Shown: positions 9,753-19,100 of the stretch, piece by piece
Layout of the letters: each line of letters opens with the position of its first letter
Position numbering within the stretch: position 1 is the first letter of the stretch
Assembly (NCBI GenBank): GCA_902782465.1
Contig: CACZNH010000001.1
Span: 1 to 64,000, forward strand
Length of the DNA: 64,000 nucleotides
Reading direction: 5' to 3'
DNA from: an uncultured Bacteroidales bacterium
GTDB lineage: Bacteria > Bacteroidota > Bacteroidia > Bacteroidales > Muribaculaceae
Translations under genes and position numbers: made by a program
Notes under the pieces: generated by a model
Databases searched by the model: none
Told to the model about the DNA's origin: nothing
The model's input: only the letters and a program-made list of their open reading frames with translations

Positions 9753-10508
9753 ATGGCTAAAGTTGAGGATTTCTTTACATTGACCAATAGGGTCGATGGG
9801 GTGGGCGAGGAGCGTTACTGTCACCTCGACCCGATGATTCGCGCCATCGATGCGATGGCCAATGCGACCTACCAGAGCATCTATGTGATTGACTACTTCA
9901 AACAGGGTTTCCTACATGTGGCGAGCAATCCGCTGTTCCTGTGCGGCCACACAGCCGAGGAGGTGCGCCAGATGGGTTACCGCTTCTATATCGACCATGT
10001 GCCCGCCGACGAGCAGTTGATGCTCACCGAGGTCAACGAAGTGGGCTTCAAGCGGTTTAACGAGACGCCGATTGAGGTGCGCGACCGCTGCTTCATGAGC
10101 TATGACTTCCACATCGTGAACGAGAGCAGTCGCTTTTTGGTCAACCACAAGATTACGCCGTTTGCCCTTGCCGATGATGGCCGTGCCTGGCTGGCGCTGT
10201 GCGTCGTGTCCCTGTCGGCCCACAACTCACCCGGCCATGTCGAGTTCCGCCGCAAGGGCGAGCCTGCCTATTGGGAATATGACTTCGCCAGCCACAACTG
10301 GCAGGAGCACGAAATCGTCACGCTGCGCCCGCAGGAAAAGCAGGTGCTCATCCTCTCGGCCCAAGGCTACACCGTGCCGCAGATTGCCGACAAGATGTGC
10401 CGTGCGCTGGACACCGTCAAGACCTACAAGCGTGCGCTGTTTGAGCGATTGGGCGTGCGCAGCATCACCGAGGCCTTGACCGTCGCCACCAATCAGGGCT
10501 TATTGTAA
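9753..10508 (+). CDS. LuxR-type transcriptional regulator with PAS-like sensor
   Basis: A 251-residue cytoplasmic regulator. Residues about 25-150 resemble a PAS-type fold of the kind found before LuxR domains in Bacteroidetes (YQSIYVIDYFKQGFLHVASNPLFLCGHTAEEV). Residues about 188-250 are a LuxR helix-turn-helix, LRPQEKQVLILSAQGYTVPQIADKM with TVKTYKRALFERLGV as the recognition helix region. There is no receiver domain. It is divergent from receptor 2 and could control the two receptor promoters, but a single LuxR site would not obviously explain arms 45 bp apart. Target and signal are unknown. Confidence 0.85.
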   Translation: MAKVEDFFTLTNRVDGVGEERYCHLDPMIRAIDAMANATYQSIYVIDYFKQGFLHVASNPLFLCGHTAEEVRQMGYRFYIDHVPADEQLMLTEVNEVGFKRFNETPIEVRDRCFMSYDFHIVNESSRFLVNHKITPFALADDGRAWLALCVVSLSAHNSPGHVEFRRKGEPAYWEYDFASHNWQEHEIVTLRPQEKQVLILSAQGYTVPQIADKMCRALDTVKTYKRALFERLGVRSITEALTVATNQGLL

Positions 10509-10547
10509 TTTTCACTGTCGAAATTTCCATGGTACACAAAAACATTG

Positions 10548-10555
10548 TATCTTTG
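10548..10555 (+). promoter_or_regulatory. Probable -7 element before the GYF gene
   Basis: TATCTTTG lies about 35 bp before the ATG at 10588. The -33 region reads only TTTC. The position is accurate to one base. Confidence 0.5.
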
Positions 10556-10587
10556 TGGCTATAGTGAAATTACAATCATTTTTTGTT

Positions 10588-11103
10588 ATGCAATATTGGA
10601 TAAATCATAATGGTGTGCAGTCGGGACCCGTGGAACTTGAGGCGCTCAAGGATATGGGCCTCACGTCGGCGGCCTACGTGTGGCGTGAGGGAATGGCCGA
10701 CTGGGTGAAGATTACCCAGATGCCCGAGTTGCAGGGAATGTATGAAATGGTGGCACAGCCTCAGGCGGCAGCCCCGCAGCCCGCAGGGGCAGCTGCACCC
10801 CAGCAGCCCCAGGTGGTCACCGGCGACCCCATTGGCGGGCAGCAGCAATATGGCCCTGTCCAGCCCTCTGAACCCTGCCCTCCCACCAATATGGTGTGGG
10901 CTGTTCTCGCAACGATATTTTGCTGCATCCCGCTCGGCATCGTGGGTATCGTCTATGCCAACAAGGTGAGCAAGTGTTACCTGGCAGGCGACATTGAGGG
11001 AGCCAAGCGCGCCAGCGAGACGGGTGCCTGGTGGTGCATCGCCGCAATTACCATCGGTGTCATCTGGAGGCCCCTCATGTTCTGCATGTCGGGAGGAGCC
11101 TGA
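10588..11103 (+). CDS. GYF_2-CD225 (dispanin-like) membrane protein
   Basis: Residues 1-55 (MQYWINHNGVQSGPVELEAL, then YVWREGMADW) form a GYF_2 domain, a small peptide-binding fold common in bacterial membrane proteins. A Gln/Pro/Ala-rich linker (about 55-105) leads to two hydrophobic segments, MVWAVLATIFCCIPLGIVGIVY and GAWWCIAAITIGVIW, typical of the CD225/dispanin family. The product is about 171 residues from the ATG at 10588; an upstream GTG in frame is less likely. It is followed 12 bp later by DUF2752, a pairing often seen in Bacteroidetes. The role is unknown. Confidence 0.85.
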   Translation: MQYWINHNGVQSGPVELEALKDMGLTSAAYVWREGMADWVKITQMPELQGMYEMVAQPQAAAPQPAGAAAPQQPQVVTGDPIGGQQQYGPVQPSEPCPPTNMVWAVLATIFCCIPLGIVGIVYANKVSKCYLAGDIEGAKRASETGAWWCIAAITIGVIWRPLMFCMSGGA

Positions 11104-11115
11104 TGGCGTTGACCC

Positions 11116-11490
11116 ATGCGGCGCACGTTAGTTGTCTTGATTGTCATCGCCGTGCTGCTGGTGCTCGGCATCATCTATTATGCCTTGGACCCGACGTCAT
11201 CGGCGCTGTTCCCACGTTGTGGCTTTCTGGAACTCACAGGCTATAAATGCCCCGGCTGTGGCAGCCAGCGTGCCATCCACGCATTGCTCAACGGCGATGT
11301 GGTGGCGGCATTCAAGTACAACGCCATGCTCTTCATCTCGATACCTTGGCTGGCGATATGCATCTATGCCGAGACGCAGCGGTTGAAAAATCCCGTTCGC
11401 TATGCCCGCCTGCACAGCGCGACGCTTATCTGGCTTTTCCTGTTCGCGGTGCTGCTCTGGTGGCTGTTGCGCAATGTCTTTAACTGGTGA
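11116..11490 (+). CDS. DUF2752 membrane protein
   Basis: A 124-residue protein with an N-terminal membrane span, the family signature PRCGFLELTGYKCPGCGSQRAIHALLNGD (Cys-rich, TG-x-CPGCG-x-xRA), and two further hydrophobic segments. DUF2752 proteins are small membrane proteins of unknown function. It is co-directional with the GYF-CD225 gene and likely in the same operon. Confidence 0.9.
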   Translation: MRRTLVVLIVIAVLLVLGIIYYALDPTSSALFPRCGFLELTGYKCPGCGSQRAIHALLNGDVVAAFKYNAMLFISIPWLAICIYAETQRLKNPVRYARLHSATLIWLFLFAVLLWWLLRNVFNW

Positions 11491-11493
11491 GCT

Positions 11494-11542
11494 TTTAGGC
11501 TTTAGGCGTTAGGCTTTAGGCATTAGGCGTTAGGTTTTAGGT
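11494..11542. repeat. Heptamer array, seven copies of NTTAGGY
   Basis: Exactly seven 7-bp units (TTTAGGC, TTTAGGC, GTTAGGC, TTTAGGC, ATTAGGC, GTTAGGT, TTTAGGT) begin just after the DUF2752 stop codon and end 26 bp before thyA. The same heptamer occurs at 22901-22928 and, inverted, at 27696-27751. Confidence 0.93.
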
Positions 11543-11568
11543 GACGAAAAATTAACATAACATAAACG

Positions 11569-12363
11569 ATGAAACAATATCTAGACTTAATCAAGCATGT
11601 GATGGAGCACGGTGTGGACAAGGAAGACCGCACCGGGACGGGCACGCGCAGCGTGTTCGGCTACCAGTTGCGCTGTAACCTTGCCGACGGTTTCCCGCTG
11701 TTGACGACCAAGAAGGTCCACCTCAAGTCCATCATCTATGAGCTGCTGTGGTTCCTGCGCGGCGACACCAACGTGCGCTGGCTGCAGGAGCATGGTGTGC
11801 GCATCTGGAACGAGTGGGCCGACGAGAACGGTGACCTGGGTCCCGTGTATGGCAGCCAGTGGCGAGCCTGGCCCGACGGCCAAGGCGGCACCATCGACCA
11901 GATTGCACAGGTCATAGACCAGATAAAAAACAGCCCCGACAGCCGCCGCATCATGGTGAGCGCGTGGAATGTCGCCGAGGTCCCCACGATGAAGCTGCCG
12001 CCGTGCCACTCGCTGTTCCAGTTCTATGTGGCACAGGGCAAGCTGAGCCTGCAGCTGTACCAGCGCAGCGCCGACCTGTTCCTGGGCGTGCCCTTTAATA
12101 TTGCGTCCTACGCCCTGTTGTTGATGATGGTGGCGCATGTCACGGGCCTGGAGCCGGGTGAGTTCATCCACACCTTTGGCGACGCGCACATCTATCGCAA
12201 CCATTTCGACCAGATACGCGAGCAACTCTCCCGCGAGCCGCGTCCGCTGCCGCGCATGGTGCTCAATCCCGAGGTCAAGAGCATCGACGACTACAAGTAT
12301 GAGGACTTCACCCTCGAGGGCTACGACCCCTGGCCTGCCATCAAGGGCGTGGTGTCGGTATAA
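11569..12363 (+). CDS. thyA: Thymidylate synthase
   Basis: Converts dUMP and methylene-tetrahydrofolate to dTMP and dihydrofolate. At 264 residues it has the length of Escherichia coli ThyA. The active-site motif LPPCHS has its nucleophile at Cys146, the same number as in E. coli. Other signatures are DRTGTGT near the N-terminus, RRIMVSAWN, the dUMP-binding [21 protein letters not shown], and HIYRNHFDQ. folA follows 126 bp downstream, as in many bacteria, because DHFR recycles the dihydrofolate made here. Confidence 0.98.
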   Translation: MKQYLDLIKHVMEHGVDKEDRTGTGTRSVFGYQLRCNLADGFPLLTTKKVHLKSIIYELLWFLRGDTNVRWLQEHGVRIWNEWADENGDLGPVYGSQWRAWPDGQGGTIDQIAQVIDQIKNSPDSRRIMVSAWNVAEVPTMKLPPCHSLFQFYVAQGKLSLQLYQRSADLFLGVPFNIASYALLLMMVAHVTGLEPGEFIHTFGDAHIYRNHFDQIREQLSREPRPLPRMVLNPEVKSIDDYKYEDFTLEGYDPWPAIKGVVSV

Positions 12364-12433
12364 AGCGCTTTCAGCGCTGTGTATGGTGTATTGGTGGGCT
12401 TTCGTCCGCGTGTATGGTGCATGGAATTAACTA

Positions 12434-12489
12434 AGACGCAAGATTTTGCGTCTCTACTAAGGACTAAAAACTAAGGACTAAAAACTGAA
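12434..12489. repeat. Palindrome and heptamer-periodic leader before folA
   Basis: A perfect 8-bp stem AGACGCAA-GATT-TTGCGTCT (12434-12453) followed by CTAC resembles dispersed palindromes known in Bacteroidetes genomes. It is followed by 7-bp units CTAAGGA, CTAAAAA, CTAAGGA, CTAAAAA, CTGAA running into the ATG of folA. No Shine-Dalgarno site is present. Confidence 0.75.
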
Positions 12490-13005
12490 ATGAAATGTGT
12501 TCATGCTATAGTGGCTGTTGCGAGTGACTGGGCCATCGGGCGCCAGGGCAAGTTGTTGTGCCACCTGCCGGCCGATATGAAGCACTTCAAGGAGGTGACG
12601 ATGGGACATAGCATCCTGATGGGGCGTAAGACCTTTGAGTCGTTCCCGCGCCGTCCCTTGCCCGGTCGCCAGAATATAGTCATCACCCGCAATCCCCAGT
12701 GGCATTATCCTGGGGTGACGGTGGCCCACAGTGTGGAGGAAGCCATTGCCGCTGCCCAGACGCCTGACATCTTCATCATCGGTGGCGCTGACGTATATGA
12801 GCAGACGTTGCCGTTGGTCGAGGTGCTGCATCTCACCATCATCCATGCCCGCTGGGCGAGTGCCGACACCTATTTCCCCGCCCTGGACATGAACGAATGG
12901 CAGGAGGTGGAGCGTGAGCACCACGTGAGCGACCACCGCAATGCCTACGAGTTTGATTTCATCACATTAAAACGAGCAAGCTCGTGCATAAAGGATAAAG
13001 ATTAA
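12490..13005 (+). CDS. folA: Dihydrofolate reductase
   Basis: Reduces dihydrofolate to tetrahydrofolate with NADPH. Conserved segments are AIVAVASDWAIGRQGKLLCHLPADMKHFKEVT (substrate and cofactor pocket), GRKTFESFPRRPLPGR (phosphate binding) and IFIIGGADVYEQTLP. The normal DHFR end is reached at YEFDFITLKR. The last nine residues (ASSCIKDKD) are encoded by the palindromic element that starts at 12971, so the native stop codon has been overwritten by that element. This probably does not affect activity. It forms a functional pair with thyA. Confidence 0.97.
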   Translation: MKCVHAIVAVASDWAIGRQGKLLCHLPADMKHFKEVTMGHSILMGRKTFESFPRRPLPGRQNIVITRNPQWHYPGVTVAHSVEEAIAAAQTPDIFIIGGADVYEQTLPLVEVLHLTIIHARWASADTYFPALDMNEWQEVEREHHVSDHRNAYEFDFITLKRASSCIKDKD

Positions 13006-13062
13006 AGAGTAGCAAGCTCGTTAAACATTAATCATTAAACATTATGCACGGCGATAGCCGTT
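12971..13062. repeat. REP-like bipartite palindrome between folA and lpxB
   Basis: The left half is AACGAGCAAGCTCGTGCATAA (12971-12991) and the right half TTATGCACGGCGATAGCCGTT (13042-13062). GTGCATAA and TTATGCAC are inverted copies 51 bp apart. Each half also carries its own small hairpin (ACGAGC/GCTCGT and ACGGC/GCCGT). AGCAAGCTCGTTAA at 13011 partly repeats the left half. The left half encodes the C-terminal tail of DHFR. Confidence 0.75.
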
Positions 13063-13079
13063 CAAGACCGAAGACTGAA

Positions 13080-14216
13080 ATGAAATTTTTCCTCATAGCC
13101 GGTGAAGCCTCGGGCGACCTGCATGCCGCCCACCTGATGGCATCGCTCAAGCAGCGCGACCCGCAAGCTGAGTTCCGCTTCCTGGGCGGCGACCTCATGG
13201 CCGAGCAGGCAGGCGCTCAGCCCATCATCCACTATCGCGACATGGCCTATATGGGCTTTATGGATGTGGTCAAGCACTTGGGGAAAATCCTCGGATTCCT
13301 GGGTACCGCGCGACGTGCTGTTGACGAGTGGCAGCCCGATGCGCTGATTCTGGTCGATTACCCCTCCTTTAACCTCAAGGTTGCCAAATATGCCCATAAC
13401 ATGGGCATTCCCGTGCATTATTTCATTTCGCCCAAGGTGTGGGTGTGGAAGGAGTGGCGTGTCAAGGACATCCGCCGCTACGTGGACCACATGTACAGCA
13501 TCCTGCCCTTTGAGCCCGACTGGTACCGGGAGCGGGACTACAAGGCGACCTATGTGGGCAATCCTACCGTTCAGGAGGTGGCTCAGGCGAGCCAGGATTT
13601 CCCCGCTTTCGATGGTTTCATCGCACAAAACAGCCTCTCTGACCGTCCCATCATCGCCCTCGTGCCCGGCTCACGCGTGCGCGAAATCCGTGATAACCTG
13701 CCACTCATGCTCGAGGCAGCAGCCCGCCATCCCGAGTATCAGGCCGTGATTGCCGGCGCCCCCAGCATCAATGATGACCTCTACCGCGAGGTCATGGGTG
13801 ACAAAGCCGTTCCAGTGCTGCGTGACCAGACCTATCCGCTCGTGCACCATGCCCGCGTGGCGCTGGTGACCTCGGGCACTGCGACCCTCGAGACGGCTCT
13901 GCTGGGCGCACCGCAGGTCGCCTGTTACCGCTTCAACGGCAGCAAGTGGTCCTATAAGTTCTACCGACGTCTGCTAAAGGGAAATTACGTCACCTTGCCC
14001 AACCTCATCACCGACGAGCCCGTTATCCCCGAGTTGCTGATGCACCTGTGTACCGTCGATAGCATCGACAGCCACCTGTCAAAATTGCTCGACGACACTC
14101 CCGAGCGTGCGGCCATGCTCGACGGTTACCGCCGCCTCGCCGACCGCTTGGGCACCAAAGTGTGCACCGACGAAGCCGCAAAACTCATCGTCAAATCAGT
14201 AACGCCTACAAACTAA
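13080..14216 (+). CDS. lpxB: Lipid-A-disaccharide synthase
   Basis: Joins UDP-2,3-diacylglucosamine and lipid X to the lipid A disaccharide at the inner membrane (GT19). The 378-residue product opens MKFFLIAGEASGDLHAAHLM, the family hallmark, and contains YMGFMDVVKHLG, LILVDYPSFNLKVAKYA, YFISPKVWVWKEWRV, LVPGSRVREIRDNLP and VTSGTATLETALLGAPQV, all LpxB signatures. The start at 13080 is chosen because the hallmark begins there; upstream codons come from the repeat. The leader is GACCGAA GACTGAA ATG, again heptamer-periodic. The 3' end overlaps the opposing DUF6377 gene by 11 bp. Confidence 0.97.
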   Translation: MKFFLIAGEASGDLHAAHLMASLKQRDPQAEFRFLGGDLMAEQAGAQPIIHYRDMAYMGFMDVVKHLGKILGFLGTARRAVDEWQPDALILVDYPSFNLKVAKYAHNMGIPVHYFISPKVWVWKEWRVKDIRRYVDHMYSILPFEPDWYRERDYKATYVGNPTVQEVAQASQDFPAFDGFIAQNSLSDRPIIALVPGSRVREIRDNLPLMLEAAARHPEYQAVIAGAPSINDDLYREVMGDKAVPVLRDQTYPLVHHARVALVTSGTATLETALLGAPQVACYRFNGSKWSYKFYRRLLKGNYVTLPNLITDEPVIPELLMHLCTVDSIDSHLSKLLDDTPERAAMLDGYRRLADRLGTKVCTDEAAKLIVKSVTPTN

Positions 14217-15852
14217 TCGCTTTAACCCTGTTCTCGAAGGCGTCACGGTCACCGATGGCGCCGTTCTTGATTTTTGCGCGATAGTTATAGATGGTGTTGA
14301 CCGAGTAGTGCAGGAACTCGGCGATGCGGCTGCTGTCCTCGATGCCCAGGCGGATGAGGGCGAAGATGCGCACGTCGGTATTGAGTGTGCCGGGGTCGGG
14401 TAGGGTGATGCGGCACTCGGGGCGTAGCAGCGCGTTGAAATCGTCCACAAAGTTTGGGAACAGGTGCAGGAAGGTGCTGTCGAACATGTCGTAGAGTTCC
14501 GTCAGGTTCTTGTCGCGCAACTCACTGTCGCTGGTGAACTTGTGCAGGGCGTTCAGGTCCTTGCTCTTGACCATCTTGTTCACCTGCTTGCGCATCTCGT
14601 CCAAGCGGTCGATATAGAAGGAACACAGGTGGATAAATCGTCCCACATACTCATCCTTGACGCGGTTAGACTCGCCCAACTTCAGGTTGGTCTCGCTCAG
14701 CTGGCTGTTCAGGTCGCTCAGCTGGCTGTTGAGCTGTGCCAACTGCGTATTGCTGTCACTCAGTTCATTACGGGCACGGGCGAGTTTCTTGCGTTGGCTG
14801 TTGCTGTAGAACAGGATGCCCGTCAGCAGCGCTGCCAGCAGGGTAGCCACCACGGCCAGCACACCCAGCAGGCGGTTGGCGCGCTTGAGTGATGCCTCAT
14901 AGTTGTCGCTGATGGCGGTCAGCACGGGCGAAATCTGATTGTTGCGTTTCACGGTATTGAACCGGTTGGCACACTGCCAGGCAAAGTGGATGTAGCGGTA
15001 AGCACGGTCGATGTCGCCGTCACCCATGAGCAGGTTGGCCAATTCCCACATCGCGCCCTGGTCCATCACTGCATTCTCAACGTCGGCCAACGCCGATTGC
15101 GTGACCCAGTAACGAGCCTGCACCGAGTCGCCCAGCAACGCATAGTCCAGATAGCGGTAAAAGGCCACGATGGCATAGGGGTGAGTCCCTTTCTTCACCC
15201 GCTTGAGGCGTATGTCACTATAGCGCAAGGCTCCCTCGCCGTCACCGGCGGCAAAGCGGTCCAGCTCCTTGATTTGCAGGGTCTCGTCGTCGTTCATCGA
15301 GAGATTGGTGGTATCGATTAGACTGTAGTAGCGGTCAGCCTGGGCATAGTATTGCCCCTGCAGGCTCGGTACATTGCAGTAATAGCCCAGTTCGCGGTTC
15401 AGGTGTGCAAAGGTATTGTAATACAGGCGTCGGTTGTTGGAATTGTCGATGCGTTTCTCGTCGATGGATTCCAGCACGTCCCTTGCCTCGTGGTACATGC
15501 CCGACTCGGTACACTGGAAGGCCAGCAACATTCGGCACTCGTCGGCGCGGGTGAGGTCTCCCATCCGTTCGGCGAGTTCGATGCATCTGCTGATGTAATG
15601 GATGGCGGAATCGCTCATATAAGGCTTGTATTCCTCGTACAGGCTGTGGCACATCTCGTATTGCACCTTGTTGTCATCGGTGACCTCAAGAGCGGTCTTG
15701 TACTTGTTGATGCGGGCCTCGCGCTGTTGTACAAAGCGCTCGGTTTGCTCGATGGCTTGGTCCAGCTTGCGGTACTCCTGCTCCAAGTCGATGGTTGCCG
15801 CTGCCTGCAGCGAAAATGCCAGTAGCAGGGCCGTTATCATTATATTTCTCAT
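14206..15852 (-). CDS. DUF6377 membrane regulator of the beta-glucan locus
   Basis: A 548-residue protein of the DUF6377 family, which commonly lies next to susC/susD pairs. A signal peptide (MRNIMITALLLAFSLQAAA) is followed by a TPR-like helical region (about 25-330), a membrane span near 345 (LLGVLAVVATLLAALLTGILFY), a short coiled coil built on SDSNTQLAQLNSQLSDLNSQ-type heptads, and a cytoplasmic C-terminal DUF6377 domain ending in a helix-turn-helix-like segment (IEDSSRIAEFLHYSVNTIYNYRAKIKN). I infer that it senses a periplasmic state and activates the divergent SusC operon. There is no kinase or receiver domain. The 15852 start is preferred to 15885, which would precede the signal peptide with 11 extra residues. 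Confidence 0.85.
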   Translation of the reverse strand: MRNIMITALLLAFSLQAAATIDLEQEYRKLDQAIEQTERFVQQREARINKYKTALEVTDDNKVQYEMCHSLYEEYKPYMSDSAIHYISRCIELAERMGDLTRADECRMLLAFQCTESGMYHEARDVLESIDEKRIDNSNNRRLYYNTFAHLNRELGYYCNVPSLQGQYYAQADRYYSLIDTTNLSMNDDETLQIKELDRFAAGDGEGALRYSDIRLKRVKKGTHPYAIVAFYRYLDYALLGDSVQARYWVTQSALADVENAVMDQGAMWELANLLMGDGDIDRAYRYIHFAWQCANRFNTVKRNNQISPVLTAISDNYEASLKRANRLLGVLAVVATLLAALLTGILFYSNSQRKKLARARNELSDSNTQLAQLNSQLSDLNSQLSETNLKLGESNRVKDEYVGRFIHLCSFYIDRLDEMRKQVNKMVKSKDLNALHKFTSDSELRDKNLTELYDMFDSTFLHLFPNFVDDFNALLRPECRITLPDPGTLNTDVRIFALIRLGIEDSSRIAEFLHYSVNTIYNYRAKIKNGAIGDRDAFENRVKAISL

Positions 15853-15882
15853 AGCCTCAATACGGTTTATCACTTGATTTGG

Positions 15883-15914
15883 CAAAAGTAAGGGTAAAAT
15901 CGCGAAAAAGCAAC
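15883..15914 (-). promoter_or_regulatory. Promoter of the DUF6377 gene
   Basis: On the minus strand, GTTG (15911-15914), 20 bp, then TACTTTTG (15883-15890) lies about 30 bp before the start codon. Confidence 0.55.
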
Positions 15915-16048
15915 AAAAAGTAAGAAATCTTCGATGAAACCGTTGCTTTTGCTATGATTTAATGATTTCGGTAGGACTACATTTTAACCACTTTTTAACG
16001 ATTGGATAATTTTTGTAAAACTCTGATATTCGATGTTTTATAAATTTT

Positions 16049-16080
16049 AAGTGGATAATTTCATCCACTTTTTTGTTTTT
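16049..16080 (+). terminator. Terminator-like hairpin ahead of the susC promoter
   Basis: A perfect 8-bp stem AAGTGGAT/ATCCACTT with a 6-base loop is followed by TTTTTTGTTTTT on the plus strand. No gene ends here on that strand. It could cut short a leader transcript from a possible upstream promoter (TTTA-N21-AATTTTTG at 15983-16015) or protect the locus from read-through. Confidence 0.5.
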
Positions 16081-16082
16081 GG

Positions 16083-16116
16083 TTGGCGCAACACATTTTA
16101 TTATAATATATTTTTG
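16083..16116 (+). promoter_or_regulatory. Probable susC promoter, beta-glucan locus
   Basis: The -7 element TATTTTTG is at 16109-16116. The best -33 candidate, TTGG at 16083-16086, is 22 bp away, which suggests an activator-dependent promoter. Confidence 0.45.
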
Positions 16117-16183
16117 CGACGTGACTTGTGACTATTGAATGAATAACCAATCAATATTTTTATCAACCAATATCAAATGTAAC

Positions 16184-19100
16184 ATGAAAGAGAAGAGATT
16201 ACTTTCACTGTTGTTGACAGTTATGCTGGCAATAGCAGCATTTGCACAGAATCAGACCTTCACGGGCAAGATCGTTGACCCCAACGGTGAGCCTGTGATT
16301 GGTGCTACGATTGTGCAAAAGGGTACGTCGAACACGGTTGCATCCGACTTCGACGGCAGTTTCTCCATCAACGCACCCGCAGGTGCCGAGTTGGAAATCA
16401 GTTATGTGGGCTATGGTAAGCAGACCGTGCTTGCCGGCAACAACATGGAAATCGTCATGACCGAGGACAGCGAGCTGCTCAACGAGGTGGTCGTTATCGG
16501 TTATGGTGTGCAGAAGAAGAGTGTTGTGACGGCCTCTATCGCCAAGGTCAGCTCTGAGGACCTGGCTGGCAAGACACGCCTGCGTGCCGAGGATGCCCTG
16601 AAGGGTATGGCCGCTGGTGTCAATGTCACCTCTTCGTCGGGTCAGCCCGGTTCGCAGTCGATGATTCGCATCCGCGGTATCGGCACCATCAACAACTCCA
16701 ATCCTCTTTACATCATTGACGGCATGCCCACCGACCAGTATGGTATGGAGAGTGTGAACCCCAATGACATCGAGAGCATTGAGGTGCTGAAGGATGCTGC
16801 CTCGGGCGCCATCTACGGTGCACGTGCTGCCAACGGTGTCATCCTGGTGACCACCAAGAAGGGCAAGATGGGTAAGGCTGCCATCAACTACACCTTCTCC
16901 TATGGCTGGCAGAGCGCCTGGAGAAAGCGTTCGGTAACCGGTGCCACCGACTATGCCATCCTGCAGAACGAGCGCCGCGTCCAGAACGGCCTGTCTCCCC
17001 TGTATCAGGATCCTTACAACCTGACCGACGCCAACGGTGACAAGGTCGTTGGCTTCGGTACCAACTGGCAGGACCTTATCTTCAACGACAACGCGCCCAT
17101 CATGCAGCATGACGTGAGCGTGAGCGGTGCCTCCGAGAAGGTGAACTACTACCTGTCGCTGGGTTACTTTGACCAGGACGGTATCGTGGGCGGTAACTTC
17201 GGCCAGTCCAACTATGACCGTCTGACCATCCGCTCCAACAACCAGTTCAACCTGCTGGATGCCTCCAAGGAGCGCAACTTCCTCAACAGGATTGACCTGG
17301 GCGCTAACCTTTCTTATATGCGCGTGCACAGCACTGGCATCGAGGCCAACTCCACTTGGGGCTCACCCCTGGGTTCGGCCCTGTACCTGGCTCCCACGCT
17401 GCCCGTTACCCTGAGGGGTGCCGTGGCACAGGATATGATTGACCGCTACAGCGCCTATGACCTGTATCGTGACGAGAACGGTGATCCCTACACCATCCCC
17501 GGCTACATCGGCAGCTATCAGGAGCAGAACAACCCCATCGCCATGATGCACGGCAATCCCAACAAGAACTGGAGTCACAAGTTCATGCCCAAGTTCTCGA
17601 TTGACCTGCAGCTGTGGGACGCTCTGAAGTACCACTTCACCTACAGCGCCGAGCTCTCTTTCTGGGGCTACAGCGGTGCCACCCTGCAGGAGTACTACCT
17701 GTCGGGTAACAACAATGCCGACCACACCTCGGCTGTATCCTTCAAGGGCAATAACAACACCTGGCAGGTTGAGAACACGGTGACCTACGACAAGGTCTTC
17801 GGCAAGCACACCATCGGCGTCGTGCTCGGCCAGAGTGCCCTGAAGTTCAAAGGCGACGAGCTGGGCGGTTCGCACTGGTATCTCGTGAATCCCGACAAGC
17901 CCAGCATCAACTACACCACTGGTGGTGACCTGGAACTCACGACCGATGCCGACGGCAAGGTTACGGGTGCCAAGAGCCTCGTGGGTGTTTGGGGTGGTCC
18001 CTACACCGAGCACAGGCTGTCATCACTGTTTGCCCGTGTAAGTTACAACTACGACGAGCGCTACATGTTCCAGGCTACCGTACGTCGCGACGGTTCGAGC
18101 CGCTTCGGTTCCAACCACAAGTACGGTATCTTCCCCTCATTCTCGGTGGGCTGGAATATCATGAACGAGGCGTTCATGGAGAATACCCGCGACTGGCTGA
18201 ATAACCTGAAGCTGCGCTTCAGCTGGGGTAAGAACGGTAATGACAACATCGGCGACTTTGCTTACACCACGCTGACCGCAATGGGCGGCTCCAGCAACTA
18301 CTACTACGGTCAGACCGCTGCCATGGTTTACGGCTCCAAGGCCAACCGCCTGGCTAACGAGGACCTGAAGTGGGAGGAGAGCGAGCAGACCGACTTCGGT
18401 ATCGACTTCGGCTTCTGGAACAACAAGCTGACCTTCAGTGTCGATTACTATATCAAGAAGACCAACGGCATGATTATCGAGATGCCCATCCCCAGCTACG
18501 TGGGCGAGGCCCGTCCTCTGGCCAACGTGGGTGATATGGAGAACAGCGGTGTCGAGTTTGAGCTGGGTTACCGCTGGAACATCGCCGATGCCCACTTTGC
18601 CATCAAGGGCAACGCTTCCTATCTGAAGAACAAGCTGAAAAACCTGGGTAACGACACCGGCTTCCTGAATTACGGCATCTCGCAGTTCAGCGACGGTGGC
18701 ACGCGTGCCGAGAACGGCCAGCCCTTCCCCTTCTTCTACGGCTACAAGACCGACGGCATCCTGCAGAACAAGGCCGAGGCCGACGCCTACAACGCCAAGT
18801 ACGGCACCACCTCCAATCCTGGTGACTTCCGCTTTGTGGACACCAACGGTGACAACCGCATCAACAGCGACGACCGCACCAACATCGGTAACGGTGTACC
18901 CGACTGGACCTTCGGTCTCAACTTCGACTTTGACTGGAAGGGCTTTGACCTGGGCGTATTCTTCCAGGGCGTTCACGGTGCCGACATCTTCGACGCCACC
19001 TATCGCCAGGACATCGCCTCGGGTAACTATCCCACTTGGGTACTCCAGCGCTGGACCGGCGAGGGCACCAGCAACACCGTGCCCACCCTGGGCGACTCCA

